From NCBI RefSeq assembly GCF_037975245.1, contig NC_092572.1, positions 14,636,269 through 14,700,268 of the forward strand: 64,000 nt of DNA. Reading direction: 5' to 3'. Positions within the stretch are counted from its first letter, which is position 1; each line of letters begins with the position of its first letter. This DNA comes from Apostichopus japonicus (lineage: Eukaryota; Echinodermata; Holothuroidea; Aspidochirotida; Stichopodidae). Shown here one piece after another: positions 44,801-59,800 of this stretch. Position numbers and translations under genes: made by a program. Below the pieces are notes generated by a model, which was not told the origin of the DNA, made no database searches, and saw nothing but the letters and a program-made list of their open reading frames with translations.

Positions 44801-47800
44801 AGCCATCGCGCCACTGTATGGACTGAGATATTAGGTGGATTAACTAATACTTACAGCTCCCCTTGCAGGCACTTGCTGTAAAAGACGTCATCACCCGGGG
44901 TTCGAACCACGGATGCAAAAGAGAGTCTCGATCATCAGCTCGTACAGTGCGCCGAGCCATCGCGCCACTGTATGGACTGAGATATTAGGTGGATTAACTA
45001 ATACTTACAGCTCCCCTTGCAGGCACTTGCTGTAAAAGACGTCATCACCCGGGGTTCGAACCACGGATGCAAAAGAGAGTCTCGATCATCAGCTCGTACA
45101 GTGCGCCGAGCCATCGCGCCACTGTATGGACTGAGATATTAGGTGGATTAACTAATACTTACAGCTCCCCTTGCAGGCACTTGCTGTAAAAGACGTCATC
45201 ACCCGGGGTTCGAACCACGGATGCAAAAGAGAGTCTCGATCATCAGCTCGTACAGTGCGCCGAGCCATCGCGCCACTGTATGGACTGAGATATTAGGTGG
45301 ATTAACTAATACTTACAGCTCCCCTTGCAGGCACTTGCTGTAAAAGACGTCATCACCCGGGGTTCGAACCACGGATGCAAAAGAGAGTCTCGATCATCAG
45401 CTCGTACAGTGCGCCGAGCCATCGCGCCACTGTATGGACTGAGATATTAGGTGGATTAACTAATACTTACAGCTCCCCTTGCAGGCACTTGCTGTAAAAG
45501 ACGTCATCACCCGGGGTTCGAACCACGGATGCAAAAGAGAGTCTCGATCATCAGCTCGTACAGTGCGCCGAGCCATCGCGCCACTGTATGGACTGAGATA
45601 TTAGGTGGATTAACTAATACTTACAGCTCCCCTTGCAGGCACTTGCTGTAAAAGACGTCATCACCCGGGGTTCGAACCACGGATGCAAAAGAGAGTCTCG
45701 ATCATCAGCTCGTACAGTGCGCCGAGCCATCGCGCCACTGTATGGACTGAGATATTAGGTGGATTAACTAATACTTACAGCTCCCCTTGTAGGCACTTGC
45801 TGTAAAAGACGTCATCACCCGGGGTTCGAACCACGGATGCAAAAGAGAGTCTCGATCATCAGCTCGTACAGTGCGCCGAGCCATCGCGCCACTGTATGGA
45901 CTGAGATATTAGGTGGATTAACTAATACTTACAGCTCCCCTTGCAGGCACTTGCTGTAAAAGACGTCATCACCCGGGGTTCGAACCACGGATGCAAAAGA
46001 GAGTCTCGATCATCAGCTCGTACAGTGCGCCGAGCCATCGCGCCACTGTATGGACTGAGATATTAGGTGGATTAACTAATACTTACAGCTCCCCTTGCAG
46101 GCACTTGCTGTAAAAGACGTCATCACCCGGGGTTCGAACCACGGATGCAAAAGAGAGTCTCGATCATCAGCTCGTACAGTGCGCCGAGCCATCGCGCCAC
46201 TGTATGGACTGAGATATTAGGTGGATTAACTAATACTTACAGCTCCCCTTGCAGGCACTTGCTGTAAAAGACGTCATCACCCGGGGTTCGAACCACGGAT
46301 GCAAAAGAGAGTCTCGATCATCAGCTCGTACAGTGCGCCGAGCCATCGCGCCACTGTATGGACTGAGATATTAGGTGGATTAACTAATACTTACAGCTCC
46401 CCTTGCAGGCACTTGCTGTAAAAGACGTCATCACCCGGGGTTCGAACCACGGATGCAAAAGAGAGTCTCGATCATCAGCTCGTACAGTGCGCCGAGCCAT
46501 CGCGCCACTGTATGGACTGAGATATTAGGTGGATTAACTAATACTTACAGCTCCCCTTGCAGGCACTTGCTGTAAAAGACGTCATCACCCGGGGTTCGAA
46601 CCACGGATGCAAAAGAGAGTCTCGATCATCAGCTCGTACAGTGCGCCGAGCCATCGCGCCACTGTATGGACTGAGATATTAGGTGGATTAACTAATACTT
46701 ACAGCTCCCCTTGCAGGCACTTGCTGTAAAAGACGTCATCACCCGGGGTTCGAACCACGGATGCAAAAGAGAGTCTCGATCATCAGCTCGTACAGTGCGC
46801 CGAGCCATCGCGCCACTGTATGGACTGAGATATTAGGTGGATTAACTAATACTTACAGCTCCCCTTGTAGGCACTTGCTGTAAAAGACGTCATCACCCGG
46901 GGTTCGAACCACGGATGCAAAAGAGAGTCTCGATCATCAGCTCGTACAGTGCGCCGAGCCATCGCGCCACTGTATGGACTGAGATATTAGGTGGATTAAC
47001 TAATACTTACAGCTCCCCTTGCAGGCACTTGCTGTAAAAGACGTCATCACCCGGGTTCGAACCACGGATGCAAAAGAGAGTCTCGATCATCAGCTCGTAC
47101 AGTGCGCCGAGCCATCGCGCCACTGTATGGACTGAGATATTAGGTGGATTAACTAATACTTACAGCTCCCCTTGCAGGCACTTGCTGTAAAAGACGTCAT
47201 CACCCGGGGTTCGAACCACGGATGCAAAAGAGAGTCTCGATCATCAGCTCGTACAGTGCGCCGAGCCATCGCGCCACTGTATGGACTGAGATATTAGGTG
47301 GATTAACTAATACTTACAGCTCCCCTTGTAGGCACTTGCTGTAAAAGACGTCATCACCCGGGGTTCGAACCACGGATGCAAAAGAGAGTCTCGATCATCA
47401 GCTCGTACAGTGCGCCGAGCCATCGCGCCACTGTATGGACTGAGATATTAGGTGGATTAACTAATACTTACAGCTCCCCTTGCAGGCACTTGCTGTAAAA
47501 GACGTCATCACCCGGGGTTCGAACCACGGATGCAAAAGAGAGTCTCGATCATCAGCTCGTACAGTGCGCCGAGCCATCGCGCCACTGTATGGACTGAGAT
47601 ATTAGGTGGATTAACTAATACTTACAGCTCCCCTTGTAGGCACTTGCTGTAAAAGACGTCATCACCCGGGGTTCGAACCACGGATGCAAAAGAGAGTCTC
47701 GATCATCAGCTCGTACAGTGCGCCGAGCCATCGCGCCACTGTATGGACTGAGATATTAGGTGGATTAACTAATACTTACAGCTCCCCTTGCAGGCACTTG

Positions 47801-50800
47801 CTGTAAAAGACGTCATCACCCGGGGTTCGAACCACGGATGCAAAAGAGAGTCTCGATCATCAGCTCGTACAGTGCGCCGAGCCATCGCGCCACTGTATGG
47901 ACTGAGATATTAGGTGGATTAACTAATACTTACAGCTCCCCTTGTAGGCACTTGCTGTAAAAGACGTCATCACCCGGGGTTCGAACCACGGATGCAAAAG
48001 AGAGTCTCGATCATCAGCTCGTACAGTGCGCCGAGCCATCGCGCCACTGTATGGACTGAGATATTAGGTGGATTAACTAATACTTACAGCTCCCCTTGCA
48101 GGCACTTGCTGTAAAAGACGTCATCACCCGGGGTTCGAACCACGGATGCAAAAGAGAGTCTCGATCATCAGCTCGTACAGTGCGCCGAGCCATCGCGCCA
48201 CTGTATGGACTGAGATATTAGGTGGATTAACTAATACTTACAGCTCCCCTTGCAGGCACTTGCTGTAAAAGACGTCATCACCCGGGGTTCGAACCACGGA
48301 TGCAAAAGAGAGTCTCGATCATCAGCTCGTACAGTGCGCCGAGCCATCGCGCCACTGTATGGACTGAGATATTAGGTGGATTAACTAATACTTACAGCTC
48401 CCCTTGCAGGCACTTGCTGTAAAAGACGTCATCACCCGGGGTTCGAACCACGGATGCAAAAGAGAGTCTCGATCATCAGCTCGTACAGTGCGCCGAGCCA
48501 TCGCGCCACTGTATGGACTGAGATATTAGGTGGATTAACTAATACTTACAGCTCCCCTTGCAGGCACTTGCTGTAAAAGACGTCATCACCCGGGGTTCGA
48601 ACCACGGATGCAAAAGAGAGTCTCGATCATCAGCTCGTACAGTGCGCCGAGCCATCGCGCCACTGTATGGACTGAGATATTAGGTGGATTAACTAATACT
48701 TACAGCTCCCCTTGCAGGCACTTGCTGTAAAAGACGTCATCACCCGGGGTTCGAACCACGGATGCAAAAGAGAGTCTCGATCATCAGCTCGTACAGTGCG
48801 CCGAGCCATCGCGCCACTGTATGGACTGAGATATTAGGTGGATTAACTAATACTTACAGCTCCCCTTGCAGGCACTTGCTGTAAAAGACGTCATCACCCG
48901 GGGTTCGAACCACGGATGCAAAAGAGAGTCTCGATCATCAGCTCGTACAGTGCGCCGAGCCATCGCGCCACTGTATGGACTGAGATATTAGGTGGATTAA
49001 CTAATACTTACAGCTCCCCTTGTAGGCACTTGCTGTAAAAGACGTCATCACCCGGGGTTCGAACCACGGATGCAAAAGAGAGTCTCGATCATCAGCTCGT
49101 ACAGTGCGCCGAGCCATCGCGCCACTGTATGGACTGAGATATTAGGTGGATTAACTAATACTTACAGCTCCCCTTGCAGGCACTTGCTGTAAAAGACGTC
49201 ATCACCCGGGGTTCGAACCACGGATGCAAAAGAGAGTCTCGATCATCAGCTCGTACAGTGCGCCGAGCCATCGCGCCACTGTATGGACTGAGATATTAGG
49301 TGGATTAACTAATACTTACAGCTCCCCTTGTAGGCACTTGCTGTAAAAGACGTCATCACCCGGGGTTCGAACCACGGATGCAAAAGAGAGTCTCGATCAT
49401 CAGCTCGTACAGTGCGCCGAGCCATCGCGCCACTGTATGGACTGAGATATTAGGTGGATTAACTAATACTTACAGCTCCCCTTGCAGGCACTTGCTGTAA
49501 AAGACGTCATCACCCGGGGTTCGAACCACGGATGCAAAAGAGAGTCTCGATCATCAGCTCGTACAGTGCGCCGAGCCATCGCGCCACTGTATGGACTGAG
49601 ATATTAGGTGGATTAACTAATACTTACAGCTCCCCTTGTAGGCACTTGCTGTAAAAGACGTCATCACCCGGGGTTCGAACCACGGATGCAAAAGAGAGTC
49701 TCGATCATCAGCTCGTACAGTGCGCCGAGCCATCGCGCCACTGTATGGACTGAGATATTAGGTGGATTAACTAATACTTACAGCTCCCCTTGCAGGCACT
49801 TGCTGTAAAAGACGTCATCACCCGGGGTTCGAACCACGGATGCAAAAGAGAGTCTCGATCATCAGCTCGTACAGTGCGCCGAGCCATCGCGCCACTGTAT
49901 GGACTGAGATATTAGGTGGATTAACTAATACTTACAGCTCCCCTTGTAGGCACTTGCTGTAAAAGACGTCATCACCCGGGGTTCGAACCACGGATGCAAA
50001 AGAGAGTCTCGATCATCAGCTCGTACAGTGCGCCGAGCCATCGCGCCACTGTATGGACTGAGATATTAGGTGGATTAACTAATACTTACAGCTCCCCTTG
50101 CAGGCACTTGCTGTAAAAGACGTCATCACCCGGGGTTCGAACCACGGATGCAAAAGAGAGTCTCGATCATCAGCTCGTACAGTGCGCCGAGCCATCGCGC
50201 CACTGTATGGACTGAGATATTAGGTGGATTAACTAATACTTACAGCTCCCCTTGCAGGCACTTGCTGTAAAAGACGTCATCACCCGGGGTTCGAACCACG
50301 GATGCAAAAGAGAGTCTCGATCATCAGCTCGTACAGTGCGCCGAGCCATCGCGCCACTGTATGGACTGAGATATTAGGTGGATTAACTAATACTTACAGC
50401 TCCCCTTGTAGGCACTTGCTGTAAAAGACGTCATCACCCGGGGTTCGAACCACGGATGCAAAAGAGAGTCTCGATCATCAGCTCGTACAGTGCGCCGAGC
50501 CATCGCGCCACTGTATGGACTGAGATATTAGGTGGATTAACTAATACTTACAGCTCCCCTTGCAGGCACTTGCTGTAAAAGACGTCATCACCCGGGGTTC
50601 GAACCACGGATGCAAAAGAGAGTCTCGATCATCAGCTCGTACAGTGCGCCGAGCCATCGCGCCACTGTATGGACTGAGATATTAGGTGGATTAACTAATA
50701 CTTACAGCTCCCCTTGTAGGCACTTGCTGTAAAAGACGTCATCACCCGGGGTTCGAACCACGGATGCAAAAGAGAGTCTCGATCATCAGCTCGTACAGTG

Positions 50801-53800
50801 CGCCGAGCCATCGCGCCACTGTATGGACTGAGATATTAGGTGGATTAACTAATACTTACAGCTCCCCTTGCAGGCACTTGCTGTAAAAGACGTCATCACC
50901 CGGGGTTCGAACCACGGATGCAAAAGAGAGTCTCGATCATCAGCTCGTACAGTGCGCCGAGCCATCGCGCCACTGTATGGACTGAGATATTAGGTGGATT
51001 AACTAATACTTACAGCTCCCCTTGCAGGCACTTGCTGTAAAAGACGTCATCACCCGGGGTTCGAACCACGGATGCAAAAGAGAGTCTCGATCATCAGCTC
51101 GTACAGTGCGCCGAGCCATCGCGCCACTGTATGGACTGAGATATTAGGTGGATTAACTAATACTTACAGCTCCCCTTGTAGGCACTTGCTGTAAAAGACG
51201 TCATCACCCGGGGTTCGAACCACGGATGCAAAAGAGAGTCTCGATCATCAGCTCGTACAGTGCGCCGAGCCATCGCGCCACTGTATGGACTGAGATATTA
51301 GGTGGATTAACTAATACTTACAGCTCCCCTTGTAGGCACTTGCTGTAAAAGACGTCATCACCCGGGGTTCGAACCACGGATGCAAAAGAGAGTCTCGATC
51401 ATCAGCTCGTACAGTGCGCCGAGCCATCGCGCCACTGTATGGACTGAGATATTAGGTGGATTAACTAATACTTACAGCTCCCCTTGCAGGCACTTGCTGT
51501 AAAAGACGTCATCACCCGGGGTTCGAACCACGGATGCAAAAGAGAGTCTCGATCATCAGCTCGTACAGTGCGCCGAGCCATCGCGCCACTGTATGGACTG
51601 AGATATTAGGTGGATTAACTAATACTTACAGCTCCCCTTGCAGGCACTTGCTGTAAAAGACGTCATCACCCGGGGTTCGAACCACGGATGCAAAAGAGAG
51701 TCTCGATCATCAGCTCGTACAGTGCGCCGAGCCATCGCGCCACTGTATGGACTGAGATATTAGGTGGATTAACTAATACTTACAGCTCCCCTTGTAGGCA
51801 CTTGCTGTAAAAGACGTCATCACCCGGGGTTCGAACCACGGATGCAAAAGAGAATCTCGATCATCAGCTCGTACAGTGCGCCGAGCCATCGCGCCACTGT
51901 ATGGACTGAGATATTAGGTGGATTAACTAATACTTACAGCTCCCCTTGTAGGCACTTGCTGTAAAAGACGTCATCACCCGGGGTTCGAACCACGGATGCA
52001 AAAGAGAGTCTCGATCATCAGCTCGTACAGTGCGCCGAGCCATCGCGCCACTGTATGGACTGAGATATTAGGTGGATTAACTAATACTTACAGCTCCCCT
52101 TGTAGGCACTTGCTGTAAAAGACGTCATCACCCGGGGTTCGAACCACGGATGCAAAAGAGAGTCTCGATCATCAGCTCGTACAGTGCGCCGAGCCATCGC
52201 GCCACTGTATGGACTGAGATATTAGGTGGATTAACTAATACTTACAGCTCCCCTTGCAGGCACTTGCTGTAAAAGACGTCATCACCCGGGGTTCGAACCA
52301 CGGATGCAAAAGAGAGTCTCGATCATCAGCTCGTACAGTGCGCCGAGCCATCGCGCCACTGTATGGACTGAGATATTAGGTGGATTAACTAATACTTACA
52401 GCTCCCCTTGCAGGCACTTGCTGTAAAAGACGTCATCACCCGGGGTTCGAACCACGGATGCAAAAGAGAGTCTCGATCATCAGCTCGTACAGTGCGCCGA
52501 GCCATCGCGCCACTGTATGGACTGAGATATTAGGTGGATTAACTAATACTTACAGCTCCCCTTGCAGGCACTTGCTGTAAAAGACGTCATCACCCGGGGT
52601 TCGAACCACGGATGCAAAAGAGAGTCTCGATCATCAGCTCGTACAGTGCGCCGAGCCATCGCGCCACTGTATGGACTGAGATATTAGGTGGATTAACTAA
52701 TACTTACAGCTCCCCTTGCAGGCACTTGCTGTAAAAGACGTCATCACCCGGGGTTCGAACCACGGATGCAAAAGAGAGTCTCGATCATCAGCTCGTACAG
52801 TGCGCCGAGCCATCGCGCCACTGTATGGACTGAGATATTAGGTGGATTAACTAATACTTACAGCTCCCCTTGTAGGCACTTGCTGTAAAAGACGTCATCA
52901 CCCGGGGTTCGAACCACGGATGCAAAAGAGAGTCTCGATCATCAGCTCGTACAGTGCGCCGAGCCATCGCGCCACTGTATGGACTGAGATATTAGGTGGA
53001 TTAACTAATACTTACAGCTCCCCTTGCAGGCACTTGCTGTAAAAGACGTCATCACCCGGGGTTCGAACCACGGATGCAAAAGAGAGTCTCGATCATCAGC
53101 TCGTACAGTGCGCCGAGCCATCGCGCCACTGTATGGACTGAGATATTAGGTGGATTAACTAATACTTACAGCTCCCCTTGTAGGCACTTGCTGTAAAAGA
53201 CGTCATCACCCGGGGTTCGAACCACGGATGCAAAAGAGAGTCTCGATCATCAGCTCGTACAGTGCGCCGAGCCATCGCGCCACTGTATGGACTGAGATAT
53301 TAGGTGGATTAACTAATACTTACAGCTCCCCTTGCAGGCACTTGCTGTAAAAGACGTCATCACCCGGGGTTCGAACCACGGATGCAAAAGAGAGTCTCGA
53401 TCATCAGCTCGTACAGTGCGCCGAGCCATCGCGCCACTGTATGGATTGAGATATTAGGTGGATTAACTAATACTTACAGCTCCCCTTGTAGGCACTTGCT
53501 GTAAAAGACGTCATCACCCGGGGTTCGAACCACGGATGCAAAAGAGAGTCTCGATCATCAGCTCGTACAGTGCGCCGAGCCATCGCGCCACTGTATGGAC
53601 TGAGATATTAGGTGGATTAACTAATACTTACAGCTCCCCTTGCAGGCACTTGCTGTAAAAGACGTCATCACCCGGGGTTCGAACCACGGATGCAAAAGAG
53701 AGTCTCGATCATCAGCTCGTACAGTGCGCCGAGCCATCGCGCCACTGTATGGACTGAGATATTAGGTGGATTAACTAATACTTACAGCTCCCCTTGCAGG

Positions 53801-56800
53801 CACTTGCTGTAAAAGACGTCATCACCCGGGGTTCGAACCACGGATGCAAAAGAGAGTCTCGATCATCAGCTCGTACAGTGCGCCGAGCCATCGCGCCACT
53901 GTATGGACTGAGATATTAGGTGGATTAACTAATACTTACAGCTCCCCTTGTAGGCACTTGCTGTAAAAGACGTCATCACCCGGGGTTCGAACCACGGATG
54001 CAAAAGAGAGTCTCGATCATCAGCTCGTACAGTGCGCCGAGCCATCGCGCCACTGTATGGACTGAGATATTAGGTGGATTAACTAATACTTACAGCTCCC
54101 CTTGCAGGCACTTGCTGTAAAAGACGTCATCACCCGGGGTTCGAACCACGGATGCAAAAGAGAGTCTCGATCATCAGCTCGTACAGTGCGCCGAGCCATC
54201 GCGCCACTGTATGGACTGAGATATTAGGTGGATTAACTAATACTTACAGCTCCCCTTGCAGGCACTTGCTGTAAAAGACGTCATCACCCGGGGTTCGAAC
54301 CACGGATGCAAAAGAGAGTCTCGATCATCAGCTCGTACAGTGCGCCGAGCCATCGCGCCACTGTATGGACTGAGATATTAGGTGGATTAACTAATACTTA
54401 CAGCTCCCCTTGCAGGCACTTGCTGTAAAAGACGTCATCACCCGGGGTTCGAACCACGGATGCAAAAGAGAGTCTCGATCATCAGCTCGTACAGTGCGCC
54501 GAGCCATCGCGCCACTGTATGGACTGAGATATTAGGTGGATTAACTAATACTTACAGCTCCCCTTGTAGGCACTTGCTGTAAAAGACGTCATCACCCGGG
54601 GTTCGAACCACGGATGCAAAAGAGAGTCTCGATCATCAGCTCGTACAGTGCGCCGAGCCATCGCGCCACTGTATGGACTGAGATATTAGGTGGATTAACT
54701 AATACTTACAGCTCCCCTTGCAGGCACTTGCTGTAAAAGACGTCATCACCCGGGGTTCGAACCACGGATGCAAAAGAGAGTCTCGATCATCAGCTCGTAC
54801 AGTGCGCCGAGCCATCGCGCCACTGTATGGACTGAGATATTAGGTGGATTAACTAATACTTACAGCTCCCCTTGTAGGCACTTGCTGTAAAAGACGTCAT
54901 CACCCGGGGTTCGAACCACGGATGCAAAAGAGAGTCTCGATCATCAGCTCGTACAGTGCGCCGAGCCATCGCGCCACTGTATGGACTGAGATATTAGGTG
55001 GATTAACTAATACTTACAGCTCCCCTTGCAGGCACTTGCTGTAAAAGACGTCATCACCCGGGGTTCGAACCACGGATGCAAAAGAGAGTCTCGATCATCA
55101 GCTCGTACAGTGCGCCGAGCCATCGCGCCACTGTATGGACTGAGATATTAGGTGGATTAACTAATACTTACAGCTCCCCTTGTAGGCACTTGCTGTAAAA
55201 GACGTCATCACCCGGGGTTCGAACCACGGATGCAAAAGAGAGTCTCGATCATCAGCTCGTACAGTGCGCCGAGCCATCGCGCCACTGTATGGACTGAGAT
55301 ATTAGGTGGATTAACTAATACTTACAACTCCCCTTGTAGGCACTTGCTGTAAAAGACGTCATCACCCGGGGTTCGAACCACGGATGCAAAAGAGAGTCTC
55401 GATCATCAGCTCGTACAGTGCGCCGAGCCATCGCGCCACTGTATGGACTGAGATATTAGGTGGATTAACTAATACTTACAGCTCCCCTTGCAGGCACTTG
55501 CTGTAAAAGACGTCATCACCCGGGGTTCGAACCACGGATGCAAAAGAGAGTCTCGATCATCAGCTCGTACAGTGCGCCGAGCCATCGCGCCACTGTATGG
55601 ACTGAGATATTAGGTGGATTAACTAATACTTACAGCTCCCCTTGTAGGCACTTGCTGTAAAAGACGTCATCACCCGGGGTTCGAACCACGGATGCAAAAG
55701 AGAGTCTCGATCATCAGCTCGTACAGTGCGCCGAGCCATCGCGCCACTGTATGGACTGAGATATTAGGTGGATTAACTAATACTTACAGCTCCCCTTGCA
55801 GGCACTTGCTGTAAAAGACGTCATCACCCGGGGTTCGAACCACGGATGCAAAAGAGAGTCTCGATCATCAGCTCGTACAGTGCGCCGAGCCATCGCGCCA
55901 CTGTATGGACTGAGATATTAGGTGGATTAACTAATACTTACAGCTCCCCTTGTAGGCACTTGCTGTAAAAGACGTCATCACCCGGGGTTCGAACCACGGA
56001 TGCAAAAGAGAGTCTCGATCATCAGCTCGTACAGTGCGCCGAGCCATCGCGCCACTGTATGGACTGAGATATTAGGTGGATTAACTAATACTTACAGCTC
56101 CCCTTGCAGGCACTTGCTGTAAAAGACGTCATCACCCGGGGTTCGAACCACGGATGCAAAAGAGAGTCTCGATCATCAGCTCGTACAGTGCGCCGAGCCA
56201 TCGCGCCACTGTATGGACTGAGATATTAGGTGGATTAACTAATACTTACAGCTCCCCTTGCAGGCACTTGCTGTAAAAGACGTCATCACCCGGGGTTCGA
56301 ACCACGGATGCAAAAGAGAGTCTCGATCATCAGCTCGTACAGTGCGCCGAGCCATCGCGCCACTGTATGGACTGAGATATTAGGTGGATTAACTAATACT
56401 TACAGCTCCCCTTGTAGGCACTTGCTGTAAAAGACGTCATCACCCGGGGTTCGAACCACGGATGCAAAAGAGAGTCTCGATCATCAGCTCGTACAGTGCG
56501 CCGAGCCATCGCGCCACTGTATGGACTGAGATATTAGGTGGATTAACTAATACTTACAGCTCCCCTTGCAGGCACTTGCTGTAAAAGACGTCATCACCCG
56601 GGGTTCGAACCACGGATGCAAAAGAGAGTCTCGATCATCAGCTCGTACAGTGCGCCGAGCCATCGCGCCACTGTATGGACTGAGATATTAGGTGGATTAA
56701 CTAATACTTACAGCTCCCCTTGCAGGCACTTGCTGTAAAAGACGTCATCACCCGGGGTTCGAACCACGGATGCAAAAGAGAGTCTCGATCATCAGCTCGT

Positions 56801-59800
56801 ACAGTGCGCCGAGCCATCGCGCCACTGTATGGACTGAGATATTAGGTGGATTAACTAATACTTACAGCTCCCCTTGTAGGCACTTGCTGTAAAAGACGTC
56901 ATCACCCGGGGTTCGAACCACGGATGCAAAAGAGAGTCTCGATCATCAGCTCGTACAGTGCGCCGAGCCATCGCGCCACTGTATGGACTGAGATATTAGG
57001 TGGATTAACTAATACTTACAGCTCCCCTTGCAGGCACTTGCTGTAAAAGACGTCATCACCCGGGGTTCGAACCACGGATGCAAAAGAGAGTCTCGATCAT
57101 CAGCTCGTACAGTGCGCCGAGCCATCGCGCCACTGTATGGACTGAGATATTAGGTGGATTAACTAATACTTACAGCTCCCCTTGTAGGCACTTGCTGTAA
57201 AAGACGTCATCACCCGGGGTTCGAACCACGGATGCAAAAGAGAGTCTCGATCATCAGCTCGTACAGTGCGCCGAGCCATCGCGCCACTGTATGGACTGAG
57301 ATATTAGGTGGATTAACTAATACTTACAGCTCCCCTTGCAGGCACTTGCTGTAAAAGACGTCATCACCCGGGGTTCGAACCACGGATGCAAAAGAGAGTC
57401 TCGATCATCAGCTCGTACAGTGCGCCGAGCCATCGCGCCACTGTATGGACTGAGATATTAGGTGGATTAACTAATACTTACAGCTCCCCTTGTAGGCACT
57501 TGCTGTAAAAGACGTCATCACCCTGGGTTCGAACCACGGATGCAAAAGAGAGTCTCGATCATCAGCTCGTACAGTGCGCCGAGCCATCGCGCCACTGTAT
57601 GGACTGAGATATTAGGTGGATTAACTAATACTTACAGCTCCCCTTGCAGGCACTTGCTGTAAAAGACGTCATCACCCGGGGTTCGAACCACGGATGCAAA
57701 AGAGAGTCTCGATCATCAGCTCGTACAGTGCGCCGAGCCATCGCGCCACTGTATGGACTGAGATATTAGGTGGATTAACTAATACTTACAGCTCCCCTTG
57801 CAGGCACTTGCTGTAAAAGACGTCATCACCCGGGGTTCGAACCACGGATGCAAAAGAGAGTCTCGATCATCAGCTCGTACAGTGCGCCGAGCCATCGCGC
57901 CACTGTATGGACTGAGATATTAGGTGGATTAACTAATACTTACAGCTCCCCTTGTAGGCACTTGCTGTAAAAGACGTCATCACCCGGGGTTCGAACCACG
58001 GATGCAAAAGAGAATCTCGATCATCAGCTCGTACAGTGCGCCGAGCCATCGCGCCACTGTATGGACTGAGATATTAGGTGGATTAACTAATACTTACAGC
58101 TCCCCTTGCAGGCACTTGCTGTAAAAGACGTCATCACCCGGGGTTCGAACCACGGATGCAAAAGAGAGTCTCGATCATCAGCTCGTACAGTGCGCCGAGC
58201 CATCGCGCCACTGTATGGACTGAGATATTAGGTGGATTAACTAATACTTACAGCTCCCCTTGTAGGCACTTGCTGTAAAAGACGTCATCACCCGGGGTTC
58301 GAACCACGGATGCAAAAGAGAGTCTCGATCATCAGCTCGTACAGTGCGCCGAGCCATCGCGCCACTGTATGGACTGAGATATTAGGTGGATTAACTAATA
58401 CTTACAGCTCCCCTTGTAGGCACTTGCTGTAAAAGACGTCATCACCCGGGGTTCGAACCACGGATGCAAAAGAGAGTCTCGATCATCAGCTCGTACAGTG
58501 CGCCGAGCCATCGCGCCACTGTATGGACTGAGATATTAGGTGGATTAACTAATACTTACAGCTCCCCTTGCAGGCACTTGCTGTAAAAGACGTCATCACC
58601 CGGGGTTCGAACCACGGATGCAAAAGAGAGTCTCGATCATCAGCTCGTACAGTGCGCCGAGCCATCGCGCCACTGTATGGACTGAGATATTAGGTGGATT
58701 AACTAATACTTACAGCTCCCCTTGTAGGCACTTGCTGTAAAAGACGTCATCACCCGGGGTTCGAACCACGGATGCAAAAGAGAGTCTCGATCATCAGCTC
58801 GTACAGTGCGCCGAGCCATCGCGCCACTGTATGGACTGAGATATTAGGTGGATTAACTAATACTTACAGCTCCCCTTGCAGGCACTTGCTGTAAAAGACG
58901 TCATCACCCGGGGTTCGAACCACGGATGCAAAAGAGAGTCTCGATCATCAGCTCGTACAGTGCGCCGAGCCATCGCGCCACTGTATGGACTGAGATATTA
59001 GGTGGATTAACTAATACTTACAGCTCCCCTTGCAGGCACTTGCTGTAAAAGACGTCATCACCCGGGGTTCGAACCACGGATGCAAAAGAGAGTCTCGATC
59101 ATCAGCTCGTACAGTGCGCCGAGCCATCGCGCCACTGTATGGACTGAGATATTAGGTGGATTAACTAATACTTACAGCTCCCCTTGTAGGCACTTGCTGT
59201 AAAAGACGTCATCACCCGGGGTTCGAACCACGGATGCAAAAGAGAATCTCGATCATCAGCTCGTACAGTGCGCCGAGCCATCGCGCCACTGTATGGACTG
59301 AGATATTAGGTGGATTAACTAATACTTACAGCTCCCCTTGCAGGCACTTGCTGTAAAAGACGTCATCACCCGGGGTTCGAACCACGGATGCAAAAGAGAG
59401 TCTCGATCATCAGCTCGTACAGTGCGCCGAGCCATCGCGCCACTGTATGGACTGAGATATTAGGTGGATTAACTAATACTTACAGCTCCCCTTGTAGGCA
59501 CTTGCTGTAAAAGACGTCATCACCCGGGGTTCGAACCACGGATGCAAAAGAGAGTCTCGATCATCAGCTCGTACAGTGCGCCGAGCCATCGCGCCACTGT
59601 ATGGACTGAGATATTAGGTGGATTAACTAATACTTACAGCTCCCCTTGCAGGCACTTGCTGTAAAAGACGTCATCACCCGGGGTTCGAACCACGGATGCA
59701 AAAGAGAGTCTCGATCATCAGCTCGTACAGTGCGCCGAGCCATCGCGCCACTGTATGGACTGAGATATTAGGTGGATTAACTAATACTTACAGCTCCCCT